Shown piece by piece: positions 45,760 through 56,304 of a DNA stretch of 64,000 nucleotides; the first letter of the stretch is position 1; each line of letters begins with the position of its first letter. Made by a program: the position numbers and the translations under genes. The notes under the pieces were generated by a model. The model had not been told where the DNA came from. It saw only the letters and a list, made by a program, of their open reading frames with translations, and made no database searches. The stretch covers positions 1 to 64,000 of the forward strand of contig CALXNA010000003.1 in assembly GCA_944389615.1 (NCBI GenBank). Direction: 5' to 3'. This DNA comes from an uncultured Anaerobiospirillum sp. Its GTDB lineage: Bacteria > Pseudomonadota > Gammaproteobacteria > Enterobacterales > Succinivibrionaceae.

Positions 45760-46632
45760 ATGGGCGTGAGGATAGTCACCGGCGTAATCTTGATTGCTGT
45801 GGCACTGTTGTGGCTCTTTGTGGCAGATTACGCCATCTTTACCATGGGTGCCTTACTCATGTACATGATCGCAGCCTATGAGATGGGCCCGCTCCTCAAG
45901 TACAAAAGCCGCATCCCCTTCATCGTGATTGCCGCTGTGGCCGCGACCTTGATGTTCTTTGCCGCACCTCCGGGCGAGTATGTTGAGCCCAATGGGACGA
46001 TCCCGGTCTATATGAAGTGGCTTGTGGTGCTCGCGGTGCCGTTTTGGCTGGTGGCCATCTACTTGGTCAAGGTCTACCCGAAGGTCATCAAGTGGCACGA
46101 TAACTTGGCGCTCAACACCATCTTTGCCCTCTTGATGCTGGTGCCCTTCTTACAGGCCTTGTTGATCTGCCGCGCCACCAACTTCGCTGCCAACTACTAC
46201 GAAGGCGCCTATCTCTTGCTCGCGATTATGGCCTTAGTCTGGGCGGCCGACTCGGGCGCCTACTTTACCGGCCGCATGGTGGGCAAGACCCCACTGATGC
46301 CGGAGGTTAGCCCCAAGAAGACGCGCGAGGGCTTGTTAGGCGGCATCGTCGTCGCCATCGTCGTGATGTTCTTAGGCAAGTACTACGGCTTCTACTCGGA
46401 CTATCAAAACCACGAGTTGGCGTTCTTATGCGCCGCCTTCGGGGCCATCCTGTTCTCAGTCTTAGGCGATCTCACCGAGAGCATGTTAAAGCGTCTGGTC
46501 AACATCAAGGACTCGGGCAAAATCTTCCCGGGCCATGGTGGCATGCTCGACCGCATCGATTCGCAACTGGCCGCCGTGCCGATGTTCTTAAGCCTCTATT
46601 GGCTGGTGTCAGGAGAGCTAATCCATGGTTAA
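45760..46632 (+). CDS. cdsA: Phosphatidate cytidylyltransferase
   Basis: 290 residues from ATG 45760 (AGGAG upstream). CdsA makes CDP-diacylglycerol for all phospholipids. About eight membrane helices. The family signature S-x-x-x-K-R/T-x-x-x-x-x-x-x near the end is visible as VSPKKTREGLLGGIVVAIVV and GDLTESMLKRLVNIKDSGKIFPGHGGMLDRIDS, holding the metal-binding aspartates. Overlaps dxr by eight bases, so translation is coupled. Confidence 0.96.
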   Translation: MGVRIVTGVILIAVALLWLFVADYAIFTMGALLMYMIAAYEMGPLLKYKSRIPFIVIAAVAATLMFFAAPPGEYVEPNGTIPVYMKWLVVLAVPFWLVAIYLVKVYPKVIKWHDNLALNTIFALLMLVPFLQALLICRATNFAANYYEGAYLLLAIMALVWAADSGAYFTGRMVGKTPLMPEVSPKKTREGLLGGIVVAIVVMFLGKYYGFYSDYQNHELAFLCAAFGAILFSVLGDLTESMLKRLVNIKDSGKIFPGHGGMLDRIDSQLAAVPMFLSLYWLVSGELIHG

Positions 46633-48004
46633 GACGAGCAAGACGCTGGGAACAGTGCAGGCGGCTGCTGGTACCAGCGCTGCCAGTGCCGCATCTAGTG
46701 CGGCAGCCTCGGCCGAGGTCGGGCGCAGCGAGTTCTTTGCCGCCGAGCAAGGCGACTCGATTTTGTTCCATCCCTGCGCTAATGGCCCGGTGGGCGTCAC
46801 CATCTTGGGCGCGACCGGCTCGATTGGCCTGTCGACCTGCGAGGTGATCCGCCACAATCCTGACCGCTTCTATGTCCACGGCTTGGCCGCAGGCCGTAAC
46901 GCCGAGCAGCTCTTTGCTCTGATGCGTGAGTTTCGCCCCGAGCGCGTGGCCCTCAGCGATAGCGGCGCCGCGGTCACGCTCAAGGCTATGGTCGACGGCG
47001 TGGCAGGTGAAGAGGGCAAGGCTCTGCGTTCCATAGAGATCTTGGTCGGAGAAGAGGGCGTATGTGCGCTCGCCGGAGATGGGGCCGCGGGCATGGTCAT
47101 CGGTGCCATTGTGGGCGCGGCGGGCCTAAAGCCGCTCTTGGCTGCGATCAAGACCGGCGCGCGTATCTGCCTTGCCAATAAAGAAGCGCTCGTGATGAGC
47201 GGTCAGCTCTTCTTTAACGAGGTCAAAAAGAGCGGCGCGCAGATTCTGCCAGTCGATAGCGAGCACTCGGCCATCTTCCAGTGCTTGCCGCGCGACTTGC
47301 AGCAAAACTTGGGTTTTTGCGACCTGTCGGGAGCTGGGGTATCAAAGATCCTTTTGACCGGCTCGGGTGGGCCCTTCCGCGATACGGCGCTCAGCGACCT
47401 TGCCGCGGTGACCGTGGCGATGGCGGTCAACCATCCGGTCTGGTCGATGGGCCCGAAGATCTCGGTCGATTCAGCCACCATGATGAATAAGGCCTTAGAG
47501 TACATCGAGGCCCGTTACCTCTTCAACGCCGGGCCCGATCAAGTCGACATCGTGATCCACCCGCAGTCGGTAATCCATTCCATGGTCTCCTACCGCGACG
47601 GCGCGGTGCTGGCGCAGCTCGGCGCCCCAGACATGAAGACTCCGATTGCCGTGGCCATGGGCTTTACTGAGCGCATCAACTCCGGTGTCGCTCCGCTTGA
47701 TTTCACTCAGGTCGGTACCCTGACCTTTAAGAAGCCCGATCCTGAGCGCTACCCGTGCCTGTTCTTAGGCATTGAGGCAAGCCAGCAGGGCCAAGCTTGC
47801 ACCACCGCCTTAAACGCGGCCAATGAGGAAGCGGTCGCTGCTTTCTTACAAGAGCGTTTGAGCTTCCTTGGCATCAGCCAAGTCGTTGATGCCGTCTTAA
47901 ATCAGATCTCCGGGCGCAGCGCCCACAGTCTCGCGGAGATCTTAGCGGTCGACGCGGAGGCGCGTAATCTGGCGCGCGCGGCCATCGCGCGTCTTGGGCG
48001 CTAA
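46625..48004 (+). CDS. dxr: 1-deoxy-D-xylulose 5-phosphate reductoisomerase
   Basis: 459 residues. Dxr makes MEP from DXP, the committed step of the non-mevalonate isoprenoid pathway. The NADPH loop VTILGATGSIGLSTCEVI starts only at about residue 58, so a 55-residue Ala/Ser-rich N-terminal extension is present. Further blocks are ANKEALVMSGQL, LPVDSEHSAIFQCL, ILLTGSGGPFRD, HPVWSMGPKISVDSATMMNKALEYIEA and IHPQSVIHSMV. Starts inside the end of cdsA. The order uppS-cdsA-dxr-rseP is that of Vibrio and Pseudomonas; E. coli has dxr before uppS. Confidence 0.96.
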   Translation: MVKTSKTLGTVQAAAGTSAASAASSAAASAEVGRSEFFAAEQGDSILFHPCANGPVGVTILGATGSIGLSTCEVIRHNPDRFYVHGLAAGRNAEQLFALMREFRPERVALSDSGAAVTLKAMVDGVAGEEGKALRSIEILVGEEGVCALAGDGAAGMVIGAIVGAAGLKPLLAAIKTGARICLANKEALVMSGQLFFNEVKKSGAQILPVDSEHSAIFQCLPRDLQQNLGFCDLSGAGVSKILLTGSGGPFRDTALSDLAAVTVAMAVNHPVWSMGPKISVDSATMMNKALEYIEARYLFNAGPDQVDIVIHPQSVIHSMVSYRDGAVLAQLGAPDMKTPIAVAMGFTERINSGVAPLDFTQVGTLTFKKPDPERYPCLFLGIEASQQGQACTTALNAANEEAVAAFLQERLSFLGISQVVDAVLNQISGRSAHSLAEILAVDAEARNLARAAIARLGR

Positions 48005-48173
48005 GTCTGCGGATTGAGCCTGCGGCCCGCAGGGGCGGGCGCGGCCGTCGGGTGTGCGGCACTGGTGCGGGCGTGAACCTTTTGGCGCGGCCGCGGTCAA
48101 TAGAGCATTACCGCTGCCGTGTGTTGTTGCGGCGGCAGGGTCGCTTTGTTGGTTGGGCTGGGTTGAGGGTAGC

Positions 48174-49931
48174 ATGGGCGGCGCGCTCTGGAACTTTCTC
48201 TTTTTCTGTATTGTCTTGGGCATCTTGGTGACCTTCCATGAGTTTGGTCACTATCTGGCAGCGCGCTGGTGCGGAGTACGGGTGTACCGCTTCTGCTTGG
48301 GCTTTGGGCCGGTCATCTTCCGCAAAATGACGCGCCGCGGCGAAGAGTTTGCCATCGCCTTGTTGCCGTTAGGCGGCTACGTCAAGATGAAGGGTGAGGG
48401 CGAGACGCCGACGGCTGCGTCTGCGTCGGCTGCGTCTGCGTCGGCTGCGTCGTCGCAGTCGGGGCGCTGGGGTAATTTGGGCCGTTCTGACACCTTTGAG
48501 ACTGACTTTGCCCAAGTGCGCACCGGCACTAAGGCCGATAGCGCCTATAGCACCGCTTCGCTTGAAGAGCTAGCGTGCGAAGTCGGCGGCAACGACTCCT
48601 TTGCCGAAAAGAAGATTTGGCAGCGCACCCTCATCATCGCCGCAGGCCCGGTCTTTAACATCATCCTTGCCTTTTTCCTCTACATTGTCATCAATCTCAT
48701 GGGCACGACTGCCCACCTGCCGGTGGTCGATAACATCGTGCCGGGGTCGCTCGCGCAGCAAGCGGGCCTGCGCAATTATGATCTGATTAAGGAGATCGAT
48801 GGCCGCACCACTTATACCGCAGGCGAGGCGTGGATGACGCTGGGCAGCTTCGCGGGCAAAACGGTGGAGGTGACGGTCGCCGACGACTTCGGGCGCGGGG
48901 CTGCGCGTACGGTGACCTTGGATCTGCGCGGCTTTGACCTCGTCGACCAAGACTTCTTCTCCTATCTGGGCCTGTCCCAAAGCTGGGGCCGTACCACCGA
49001 GGATATCTCCTTTATCGAGGCCAACACCCCGGCAGCGCAAGCCGGGCTCTTGCCGGGCGATATCATCTTGGCGGTTGATGGCGTGGCCGTCGATGGCTTT
49101 GCCGCGGCGGTGACGGTGCTCAAGGACAATCTGGCCGCGCAGCAAGCGGCGCTGGTCGGGCCACGCCCGGAGAAGGCCACTGAGGCGTATATCGAAGCGA
49201 CCTTGGAGGCGCCGTATCAGCCGATTACCTTTGAGATCTTGCGCCGCCACTGGGCCCAAGGCACCTTGCCGGTCGATCCGGCGGCCGATGTCGCGGCTAA
49301 TGACCAAGATGCCTTCTTTGAGCGCGGCCGTGACGCTGAGCTCAGTGCTGCTTGGTATGACGGCCTGCGCGCGGTCGCGCAGGCGCGTGCCACCGTACCG
49401 CCAACCTCCTCGGAAGTTTTATCGGTGAGCGTACCGGTGGCGGTGACGGTGACTGAGTCAGGTGCGGTGCAGCCGCGCTTGGGCCTTGGCGCCATTACCT
49501 TGGACTCGGACTTGGTTTGGACGAAGGTGCACTATGGGCCGCTTGAGACTATCGCTAAGTCCTTTGATGACACCATCAACGCCTCGCTCTTGATCTTCCG
49601 CGCCTTGGAGTCGCTGGTGGTCGGCGATGTCGGCATCAAGGCGGTGTCCGGGCCGGTGGCCATCGCCACCATCGCCGGGCAGACGGCGTCGTTGGGCCTT
49701 TCGCACTTCTTACTCTTTTTGGCGCTGCTCTCGATCAACTTGGGCTGGATGAATCTCATTCCCATTCCGGTCTTAGATGGCGGGCAGCTCCTCTTCTTGC
49801 TCTATGAAAAGGTGGTAGGGCGGCCGCCCAGTGAGCGCGCGCAGCGCTTCTTGTCGCTCTTGGGCCTGAGCCTCATCGTAGGCTTGACCATGATCGCCAT
49901 CTTCAATGACCTCACCTATTTTTGGCTATAA
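48174..49931 (+). CDS. rseP: Site-2 protease RseP with expanded loops
   Basis: 585 residues from ATG 48174 (GAGGG upstream); the in-frame start at 48054 is less likely. RseP cleaves RseA in the membrane, releasing sigma-E. The zinc site HEFGH is in the first helix (about 21-25) and the second, LDGG motif, is in NLIPIPVLDGGQL near the end. Two PDZ domains lie between. E. coli RseP has 450 residues; extra sequence here is a cytoplasmic loop with an (AASAS)n stretch after MKGEGE, and about 100 residues around the second PDZ. The AASAS run is encoded by perfect 15-bp repeats at 48414-48443. Confidence 0.94.
   Translation: MGGALWNFLFFCIVLGILVTFHEFGHYLAARWCGVRVYRFCLGFGPVIFRKMTRRGEEFAIALLPLGGYVKMKGEGETPTAASASAASASAASSQSGRWGNLGRSDTFETDFAQVRTGTKADSAYSTASLEELACEVGGNDSFAEKKIWQRTLIIAAGPVFNIILAFFLYIVINLMGTTAHLPVVDNIVPGSLAQQAGLRNYDLIKEIDGRTTYTAGEAWMTLGSFAGKTVEVTVADDFGRGAARTVTLDLRGFDLVDQDFFSYLGLSQSWGRTTEDISFIEANTPAAQAGLLPGDIILAVDGVAVDGFAAAVTVLKDNLAAQQAALVGPRPEKATEAYIEATLEAPYQPITFEILRRHWAQGTLPVDPAADVAANDQDAFFERGRDAELSAAWYDGLRAVAQARATVPPTSSEVLSVSVPVAVTVTESGAVQPRLGLGAITLDSDLVWTKVHYGPLETIAKSFDDTINASLLIFRALESLVVGDVGIKAVSGPVAIATIAGQTASLGLSHFLLFLALLSINLGWMNLIPIPVLDGGQLLFLLYEKVVGRPPSERAQRFLSLLGLSLIVGLTMIAIFNDLTYFWL
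48414..48452 (+). repeat. 15-bp in-frame tandem repeat in rseP
   Basis: GCTGCGTCTGCGTCG occurs twice (48414-48428 and 48429-48443) and then partially (48444-48452). Each unit adds five residues (AASAS), so copy-number change would vary loop length without frameshift. Confidence 0.85.
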
Positions 49932-50025
49932 GCTATAATAGGCAGTTTGTAGATTGCCTCGGAATGCCCCGTGTTATCTGGCTTGGGGAGGCGGGGTAGG
50001 GCTCCCGTTGAGTTTTGGATTAACC

Positions 50026-52530
50026 ATGTTGAGTGATTTAAAGCACACACAAGGCTTCAACAGCCTTGCCGCTGCCGTGATGACGCTTGCCGCGGCTGCC
50101 ATTGCACCTCAGTCGGCCTTAGCTGCCCCGGCGGCAGCGCAGGCGGCAATGATTACCAGCCCATTGCAACATAGCGCAGTAGATCCCAATGCTGCTGCCT
50201 TCGCCGGTAATGTGGTAATCCAAGACATCAAGGTGCGCGGCTTAAACCGCGTCAGCCTCGGTGCGGTGCTGCTGGCCTTGCCGATCCGTCAAGGTGATCG
50301 CTTAACCCCAGACAATGTCGCCTTGGCCATGAAGCGCCTCTATGATACCGGCAACTTCAGCGATGTCTCCTTGGGCCTTGAAGGCGAGGTCTTAGTGGTC
50401 AACGTGGTCGAAAGCCCGACCATTGGTGCCATTACCTTCGCCGGTAACGAGCAGATCCAAGAGGAGGCGCTGCGTGATGTCATCGAGCAGCAGGGCCTGC
50501 GTGCCGGTGAGCCGATCAACGTCCGCCTCTTGAGCCAAATCGAGCAGTCCTTAGAGGACTTCTATCACTCTGCGGGCATGTACCAAGCCGACGTCAAGCC
50601 GGTCTTGACCTATCTGCCGCGCAATCGCGTCGACATCAAGCTCGAGTTCTTTGAGGGTGAGGCCGCTGCGATCGATCAGATCAACATCGTGGGCAATACT
50701 GCCTTCAGCGAAGAAGAGTTAAAGGCTCAGCTCGAACTGCGCGATGATGTGCCTTGGTGGAACGTAATTGCCAACTCGCGCTATGATGCCCAAAAGTTCA
50801 CCGGCGACCTCGAAAAGCTGCGCTCGTACTATATGGATCGCGGTTATGTCCGTTTTAAGGTCGACTCGACTCAGGTGTCGATGACCCCTGATCGCAAGGG
50901 CCTCTACCTGACCATCGCGATCAACGAAGGCGACCTCTACACCATCGGTAATTGCTCGCTGCAAGGTGATACCTTGAAGTATCGCTCCCAGATGGAGCAG
51001 CTTCTGACCTTGGAGCCGGGCTCGGTCTACTCGGCGCGCGAGATCACGAACTTAGAGCAAGCTTTAGCCAACTTCTTAGGTAAGTATGGCTATGCTTACT
51101 CCAAGGTCACCGCCGTCCCAGACATCGACGAAGAGCATAAGATCGTCAACCTCAACTTCATGGTGGAGCCGGGCCAGCGTATCTACGTCACCAACGTCAA
51201 TATCACCGGCAACACTGGTACCAATGACACCGTAATCCGTCGTGAGCTGCGCCAGATGGACGGCACGTGGCTCTCGAACGAAGCGGTCGATGCCTCCAAG
51301 GCTCGCTTAAACCGTACCGGCTTCTTTGAGACCGCCGACGTTAAGGTACAGCGTAACGGCATCGCTGCCGACACCGTCACCTTAGAGACCACGGTCAAGG
51401 AGCAGCCGACCGGCTCGATCCAAGGTGGTATCGGCTATGGTACTAGCTCAGGCTTCATGCTTTCGGCCGGTATCTCCCAAAACAACGTCTTTGGTTGGGG
51501 TACGCGCGCCAGCATCAGCGCCTACCAAAACGACTACCGTGAGCACGTCGACATCTCCTACACGCAGCCGTACTACACCGTCGACAATGTCTCGCTCGGC
51601 GGCCGCGCTTACTACGATAACTTCCATGGTGATGACGCCGACGTCGTCTCCTATGACAATGAGACCATCGGTTTAGAGATCTCCACGGGCTATCCACTGG
51701 CGGAGAATGTCTACATCAACTACGCCTTAGGTGCGACCCGCCAAGACATTACGTCCCACAAGCTCTTCTTGCAGGCGGTCGACTTCTGGGGCGTCTACGG
51801 CGCTGACAACAAGCCAAGCAACACCTTCTACGATTACTCGTTCTCGGTGGGCTTATCGCGCAACAACTTAGACCGCTCGATCTTCCCAACCTCCGGCTCG
51901 CGCCAGAGCATCTCGCTCTTTGCGACCTTGCCTGAGGTCTCCGATCTGCAGTACTACAAGATTGACGCGCAGACCTTCCACTACTTCCCATTGAACAGTG
52001 GTCATGACTTCGTCTTCGCCATCCGCGGCCGTGCTGCCTATGGTGATGGCTACGGCGATGTTGATGGCTTAGACCAGAAGTTACCATTCTTCGATAATTT
52101 CTACTTGGGCGGTGACCAGTGGTTACGCGGCTTCAAGCGCAATAGCGTCGGCCCACGCGCCATCTACGCCTCCAAGGAAGGTGCTTACGTCGATGATGAC
52201 GATAACTTAGGTGGTAACGCTATCTGGGCGGTCTCGGCAGAGATTGTGGTACCAACACCATTTGTCTCGGAGACTTACAAGAACCAAGTCCGCACCTCGA
52301 TCTTCCTCGATGCTGGTGCTGTTTGGGATACGCACTACGACGAGTACACGGGTAACTTAAGCGGGCTGCCGGATTACGGCGACCCTTCGCGCTATAGTGC
52401 CGCGGCTGGTATTGCTCTGACTTGGATGTCGCCGGTGGGCCCACTGTCCTTTAGCTTTGCCCGCCCGGTCAAGGAGCAGGACGGCGACGACTCCGAATTT
52501 TTCTCCTTCGATATCGGCGGTCGCTTCTAG
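50026..52530 (+). CDS. bamA: Outer membrane protein assembly factor BamA
   Basis: 834 residues from ATG 50026; the ribosome site is weak. BamA inserts beta-barrel proteins in the outer membrane. An Ala-rich signal peptide (residues 1-34, [20 protein letters not shown]) is followed by five POTRA domains (first: [24 protein letters not shown]). The barrel has the loop 6 signature as [20 protein letters not shown] (VRGF in E. coli is LRGF). The C-terminus ends SFDIGGRF, an aromatic-terminated beta signal. A TATAAT (49934-49939) lies just after rseP. Next gene is skp, its periplasmic chaperone partner. Confidence 0.97.
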   Translation: MLSDLKHTQGFNSLAAAVMTLAAAAIAPQSALAAPAAAQAAMITSPLQHSAVDPNAAAFAGNVVIQDIKVRGLNRVSLGAVLLALPIRQGDRLTPDNVALAMKRLYDTGNFSDVSLGLEGEVLVVNVVESPTIGAITFAGNEQIQEEALRDVIEQQGLRAGEPINVRLLSQIEQSLEDFYHSAGMYQADVKPVLTYLPRNRVDIKLEFFEGEAAAIDQINIVGNTAFSEEELKAQLELRDDVPWWNVIANSRYDAQKFTGDLEKLRSYYMDRGYVRFKVDSTQVSMTPDRKGLYLTIAINEGDLYTIGNCSLQGDTLKYRSQMEQLLTLEPGSVYSAREITNLEQALANFLGKYGYAYSKVTAVPDIDEEHKIVNLNFMVEPGQRIYVTNVNITGNTGTNDTVIRRELRQMDGTWLSNEAVDASKARLNRTGFFETADVKVQRNGIAADTVTLETTVKEQPTGSIQGGIGYGTSSGFMLSAGISQNNVFGWGTRASISAYQNDYREHVDISYTQPYYTVDNVSLGGRAYYDNFHGDDADVVSYDNETIGLEISTGYPLAENVYINYALGATRQDITSHKLFLQAVDFWGVYGADNKPSNTFYDYSFSVGLSRNNLDRSIFPTSGSRQSISLFATLPEVSDLQYYKIDAQTFHYFPLNSGHDFVFAIRGRAAYGDGYGDVDGLDQKLPFFDNFYLGGDQWLRGFKRNSVGPRAIYASKEGAYVDDDDNLGGNAIWAVSAEIVVPTPFVSETYKNQVRTSIFLDAGAVWDTHYDEYTGNLSGLPDYGDPSRYSAAAGIALTWMSPVGPLSFSFARPVKEQDGDDSEFFSFDIGGRF

Positions 52531-52578
52531 TACAGATTTTTGGCCAAGGCTTCGGCCTTGAGGGGAGTTTTGTCACAT

Positions 52579-53130
52579 ATGTTAAAGAAAGTCTTATTAG
52601 CTTCGGCCCTGAGCCTTGCTGTTCTTGGTACCACCGTTCAGGCCGCCGAAACGGCCGAGCAGAGCGCCTATCGCCCTACCATCGCGGTGATCAACCTGCC
52701 GCTCATCATGACCGAGATTCCACAGAGCAAGGCCTTAGAGCAGACCTTGGCTAAGGAGTTTGGCCCGCGCGAGCAAGAGCTGCAGAAGATGCAGCAGCAG
52801 GGTTCGCAGCTTGGCGCTGATTTGCAAGCAGGCAAGTTCAAGGGTGATGAGCTGACTAAAAAGCAGCGCGAGATGGCTCAGCTGCAGTCGGACTTCCAAT
52901 TAAAGGCTCGTGCTTTGCAAGAGGATAAGCAAAAGCGTATCGGCCAAGAAGAGCGCAAGATCGCTGTTGAGGTACAAAAGGCCATCGACGCCATCGCCAA
53001 GGAGCGCAAGATCGACTTAGTGCTCTCGGGCAGCTTACTGCCGGGCCAGCCGATCGTGGTCTATGCTGAGCCGCAGCTTGACCTCTCCGACGAAGTCATT
53101 GCCCGCGTCAGTGGCAAGAAAGCTAAGTAA
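52579..53130 (+). CDS. skp: Periplasmic chaperone Skp (OmpH)
   Basis: 183 residues from ATG 52579 (GAGGGGAG upstream). Signal peptide MLKKVLLASALSLAVLGTTV with cleavage after VQA. Skp is a trimeric chaperone that holds unfolded outer-membrane proteins. The N-terminal strand (TIAVINLPLIMTEIPQSKAL) and the long charged helical arms (REQELQKMQQQGSQL, KKQREMAQLQSDFQ) are typical. E. coli Skp is 161 residues. Located between bamA and lpxD as in enterobacteria. Confidence 0.94.
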   Translation: MLKKVLLASALSLAVLGTTVQAAETAEQSAYRPTIAVINLPLIMTEIPQSKALEQTLAKEFGPREQELQKMQQQGSQLGADLQAGKFKGDELTKKQREMAQLQSDFQLKARALQEDKQKRIGQEERKIAVEVQKAIDAIAKERKIDLVLSGSLLPGQPIVVYAEPQLDLSDEVIARVSGKKAK

Positions 53131-53327
53131 GGCCAAGCGCTCAGGCGCCGCACCTGCTTGATCCCACGCCTAGGCTCGCCCTAGGCGTGGCCGTACTGGC
53201 GCCAGGCGCCTGCCTGCTGCGGCGCTACGGACGCAGCCGCGCCCATGGCGCCAACAGGGCGCCGGGCCCGGCGCCGTGGCTGGTGCCGCGTGCCGACCTA
53301 AGGCGTGCGCAGAGGGGAGAGGATGGA

Positions 53328-54353
53328 TTGTTAGTCAAAGATATTGCACAGAAGCTCGACGCGACCGTAGTTGGTGACGGCGAGTTAAACATTGAGCGGG
53401 TGGCTAACCTCAAAACCGCTCACAGCGGCGAGATCAGCTTTTTGTCCGACTCCCGCTATCGCTCGGTCTTAGCTGAGACGCAGGCTAGCTGCGTCATGGT
53501 CAAGCCCGAAGACCAAAGCCATGTCACCGGTACCGCGATCGTGGTGCCTGACCCGTACCTTGCCTTTGCGCGCGTGGCGCAGATGCTCGACACCACGCCG
53601 CCGGTAGCTGAAGGGATTGCGCCTTCGGCGGTAATTCATCCGTCGGCTCAGCTCGGCGCGAATGTCGCGATTGGTCCGAACGCCGTGATCGGCGCACAGG
53701 TCGAGCTCGGTGATAACGTCCAGATTGGCGCTAACTGCGTGATTGGCCCCAAGGCCAAGATCGGGGCTTACACCAAGCTCTATCCGCTGGTGAGCGTCTA
53801 TCACGACTGCGTCATCGGGGCCCACTGCCTCGTGCAGTCAAGCGCTGTCATCGGCAGCGATGGCTTTGGCTATGCCAACGATAAGGGCACATGGGTCAAG
53901 ATCCCGCAGACGGGCCATGTCGAGATCGGCGACTACGTCGAGATCGGCGCCTGCACCTGCATCGACCGCGGTGCGCTTGATAACACCATCATCGAGTCCA
54001 ACGTCATCATCGACAACCTCTGCCAGATTGCCCATAACGTCAAGATCGGCTTTGGTACGGCGGTGGCGGGCGGCACCACCTTTGCAGGCTCAGTCACCAT
54101 CGGCAAGTACTGCATCATCGGCGGTACCAGCGTCTTCAACGGCCACATCACCATCGCCGACCAAGTCAAGATCTCGGGCATGTGCATGGTGATGCGCTCG
54201 ATCTCCGAGGTCGGCAGCACTTACTCCTCGGGTATTCCGGCCCAGACCAATGCCGAGTGGCGCAAGACCGCCGCGCGCGTGCTGCATATCAACGATATGT
54301 ACCACCGCCTCCTCGACTTAGAAAAGCAGGTGCAAGAGCTCAAGCAGCGCTAA
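53328..54353 (+). CDS. lpxD: UDP-3-O-acylglucosamine N-acyltransferase
   Basis: 341 residues when started at TTG 53328 (GAGAGG upstream), exactly the E. coli length; the frame is open to 53187 but that stretch is arginine-rich and unlike LpxD. LpxD adds the second acyl chain in lipid A synthesis. N-terminal domain: VKDIAQKLDATVVGDGELNI, ISFLSDSRYRSVL. The left-handed beta-helix runs from about 105 to 320, with catalytic histidine region IGSDGFGYANDKG, KIPQTGHVEIGDYVEIGA and the QIAHNVKIG turn. The C-terminal helix is short. Confidence 0.96.
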   Translation: MLVKDIAQKLDATVVGDGELNIERVANLKTAHSGEISFLSDSRYRSVLAETQASCVMVKPEDQSHVTGTAIVVPDPYLAFARVAQMLDTTPPVAEGIAPSAVIHPSAQLGANVAIGPNAVIGAQVELGDNVQIGANCVIGPKAKIGAYTKLYPLVSVYHDCVIGAHCLVQSSAVIGSDGFGYANDKGTWVKIPQTGHVEIGDYVEIGACTCIDRGALDNTIIESNVIIDNLCQIAHNVKIGFGTAVAGGTTFAGSVTIGKYCIIGGTSVFNGHITIADQVKISGMCMVMRSISEVGSTYSSGIPAQTNAEWRKTAARVLHINDMYHRLLDLEKQVQELKQR

Positions 54354-54615
54354 GAGCGCCCGTAGGCGCGCCGCCTGAGCTTGGCCTGCGCCGCGGGCGC
54401 AGGATCCCCGGGCTAGAAGCCATCTAGCCCGTATAGTGCATGACCCTTTTATTGCCGCGCTTTTTGCCTTATTCTATGAGTTTATGGTGTTTGGCTTCCT
54501 GCCAATGGGTCTTAGCGCCACGGCGCATCTTTTTTGGGCCGACCCGCCGACCGAGGGCTCATTGGCAGTGAGCTAGGCTCCATAATGTTTTGGTAGTTCC
54601 ACAGGGTGAATTGAA
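54354..54615. other. lpxD-fabZ gap with hairpin
   Basis: 262 bp. GGGCTAGA (54410-54417) pairs with TCTAGCCC (54423-54430). An AT-rich patch follows (54445-54500) that may hold a promoter for fabZ, though no clear -35/-10 pair was found. Confidence 0.4.
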
Positions 54616-55092
54616 GTGACTTCTAGTAACAAGACTAACGAAAAGAAGACCTTAGATGTCGAAGAGATCATGTCGCTCTTGCCTCATCGCTATCCATTCT
54701 TGATGATCGATCGCGTCTTGGACTACAGCATCACCGAAGAGCACAAGACCTTACGTGCCATCAAGAACGTCTCCTTTAACGAGCCATACTTCCAAGGTCA
54801 CTTCCCCAACAAGCCGGTATTACCAGGCGTCTTGATCTTAGAGGCCATGGCCCAAGCCACCGGCGTCTTAGCCTTTACTATGGTGGGCAAGCCGGAGCCG
54901 GGCGAGCTCTACTACTTCGCCTCGATCGACCATGCCCGCTTCCGCCGCCCAGTTAAGCCGGGCGATCAGCTGGTGATCGACGTTGAGTACTTAAAGGAGC
55001 GCCGCGGCATCGCTTCCTTTAAGGGCGTAGCCACGGTCGATGGCGTCGAGGCCTGCTCGGCTGAGTTAATGTGCGCTAAGGTGCGCACTTAA
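54616..55092 (+). CDS. fabZ: 3-hydroxyacyl-[ACP] dehydratase FabZ
   Basis: 158 residues from GTG 54616 (AGGGTG upstream). FabZ dehydrates 3-hydroxyacyl-ACP in fatty acid synthesis and competes with LpxA for substrate. The active-site histidine is in [25 protein letters not shown] and the N-terminal helix carries [19 protein letters not shown]. Typical length (151 in E. coli). Sits between lpxD and lpxA as in most proteobacteria. Confidence 0.97.
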   Translation: MTSSNKTNEKKTLDVEEIMSLLPHRYPFLMIDRVLDYSITEEHKTLRAIKNVSFNEPYFQGHFPNKPVLPGVLILEAMAQATGVLAFTMVGKPEPGELYYFASIDHARFRRPVKPGDQLVIDVEYLKERRGIASFKGVATVDGVEACSAELMCAKVRT

Positions 55093-55230
55093 CAGTCGTA
55101 CCGTACCGGCGGCCGAGGCCGCAACGAGCTGGAGCTGAGCCTTAGGGCTACACCCAGCTGTGCTGGGTTGAGCTCGCAGCGCCAATCTGTGCCGTGGGGT
55201 TGACCCCAAGCTTGCATCAAGGTGATCACG

Positions 55231-56220
55231 ATGGCAGACAATCAAAGCAGCACCCCAGTAACTTCGAGCACTCCAGCGGGCACCGCTGCCGCTGACCCCA
55301 CCGCAGGCGCAAGCAGCGCTCAAGCGAGCGCCACCGGCGTAAACAGCGCTCGTGCGAGCGCCACTCATGAGGGCGAGGGCGTAACGGGCTCCTTAGTCTT
55401 CAACTGCAATCCGACCATTGAGGGCACCCCTCAGATTGATCCGACAGCGCTGATTGCGCCGAGCGCCATCGTGCGCGGCAAGGTCGTGATTGGCCCGGAC
55501 GTTGTGATCAAGGATCACGCCCTGATCGAAGGCGAGGTCACCTTGGGCCAAGGCACCGTGGTCGAGCCCTTTGTTGTGATCCGCGGCCCAACCGAGATTG
55601 GCGCCTACAATCACTTCTATCAATTTGCCTCGATTGGAGAAGCGTGCCAAGATTTAAAGTATCGCGGGGAGCCTACCAAGCTCTACATCGGCGATCACAA
55701 CACCTTCCGCGAGCACTGTTCGGTACACCGCGGCACAACCCAAGGCTTAGGTGAGACGCGCGTGGGCAGCTACAACCTCTTTATGGTCAACACCCACGTC
55801 GCCCATGACTGCATCGTCGGCGATCACTGCATCTTCTCTAACAACGCGACCTTGGCAGGTCACGTCACCATCGGCGACTACGTCATCTTCGGCGGCTTGG
55901 CCGCGATCCACCAATTTGGTCGTGTCGGTGCCCACGCCTTTGTTGCAGGCATGGCCGCGCTCAATATGGACGTGCCGCCGTACGTCATGGCCGCCGGTCA
56001 CTATGCCAAGGCCTATGGCATCAATAAGGTGGGCCTAACCCGCCGCGGCTTTAGCGAAGAGCAGATCAGCGCCATCAAGAAGGCCTACGCCATCTTCTAT
56101 CTCAAGCACAAGACCTTAGAAGAGGCTCTGCCGCTGTTGGATGAGCTGGCCGCCACCGAGCCCGTCGTCCAGCCTTTTGTCGACTTCATCAAGGCCAATG
56201 GCCGCGGCATCATCCGCTAA
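55231..56220 (+). CDS. lpxA: UDP-N-acetylglucosamine acyltransferase LpxA with N-terminal extension
   Basis: 329 residues from ATG 55231 (AAGGTG upstream). LpxA starts lipid A synthesis. The first 65 residues are Ala/Ser/Thr-rich with an internal duplication (SAQASAT and SARASAT). The beta-helix begins at [20 protein letters not shown]. Key features follow: [46 protein letters not shown] with the catalytic histidine, and [12 protein letters not shown]. The C-terminal helical domain is standard ([15 protein letters not shown]). E. coli LpxA is 262 residues. Confidence 0.96.
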   Translation: MADNQSSTPVTSSTPAGTAAADPTAGASSAQASATGVNSARASATHEGEGVTGSLVFNCNPTIEGTPQIDPTALIAPSAIVRGKVVIGPDVVIKDHALIEGEVTLGQGTVVEPFVVIRGPTEIGAYNHFYQFASIGEACQDLKYRGEPTKLYIGDHNTFREHCSVHRGTTQGLGETRVGSYNLFMVNTHVAHDCIVGDHCIFSNNATLAGHVTIGDYVIFGGLAAIHQFGRVGAHAFVAGMAALNMDVPPYVMAAGHYAKAYGINKVGLTRRGFSEEQISAIKKAYAIFYLKHKTLEEALPLLDELAATEPVVQPFVDFIKANGRGIIR

Positions 56221-56304
56221 GCGCCCAATGTTTTAAGACCAAGCCTAGCCCAAGAGCTTGCCCAAGCTCTGCGCCTTAGGCTGGTGCCACCGCTAAGGAT
56301 CAGC

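Noticed and set aside
48570..49307. 245-codon minus-strand frame inside rseP
   Set aside because: Shadow of the GC-rich rseP reading frame; rseP is certain from HEFGH and LDGG motifs.
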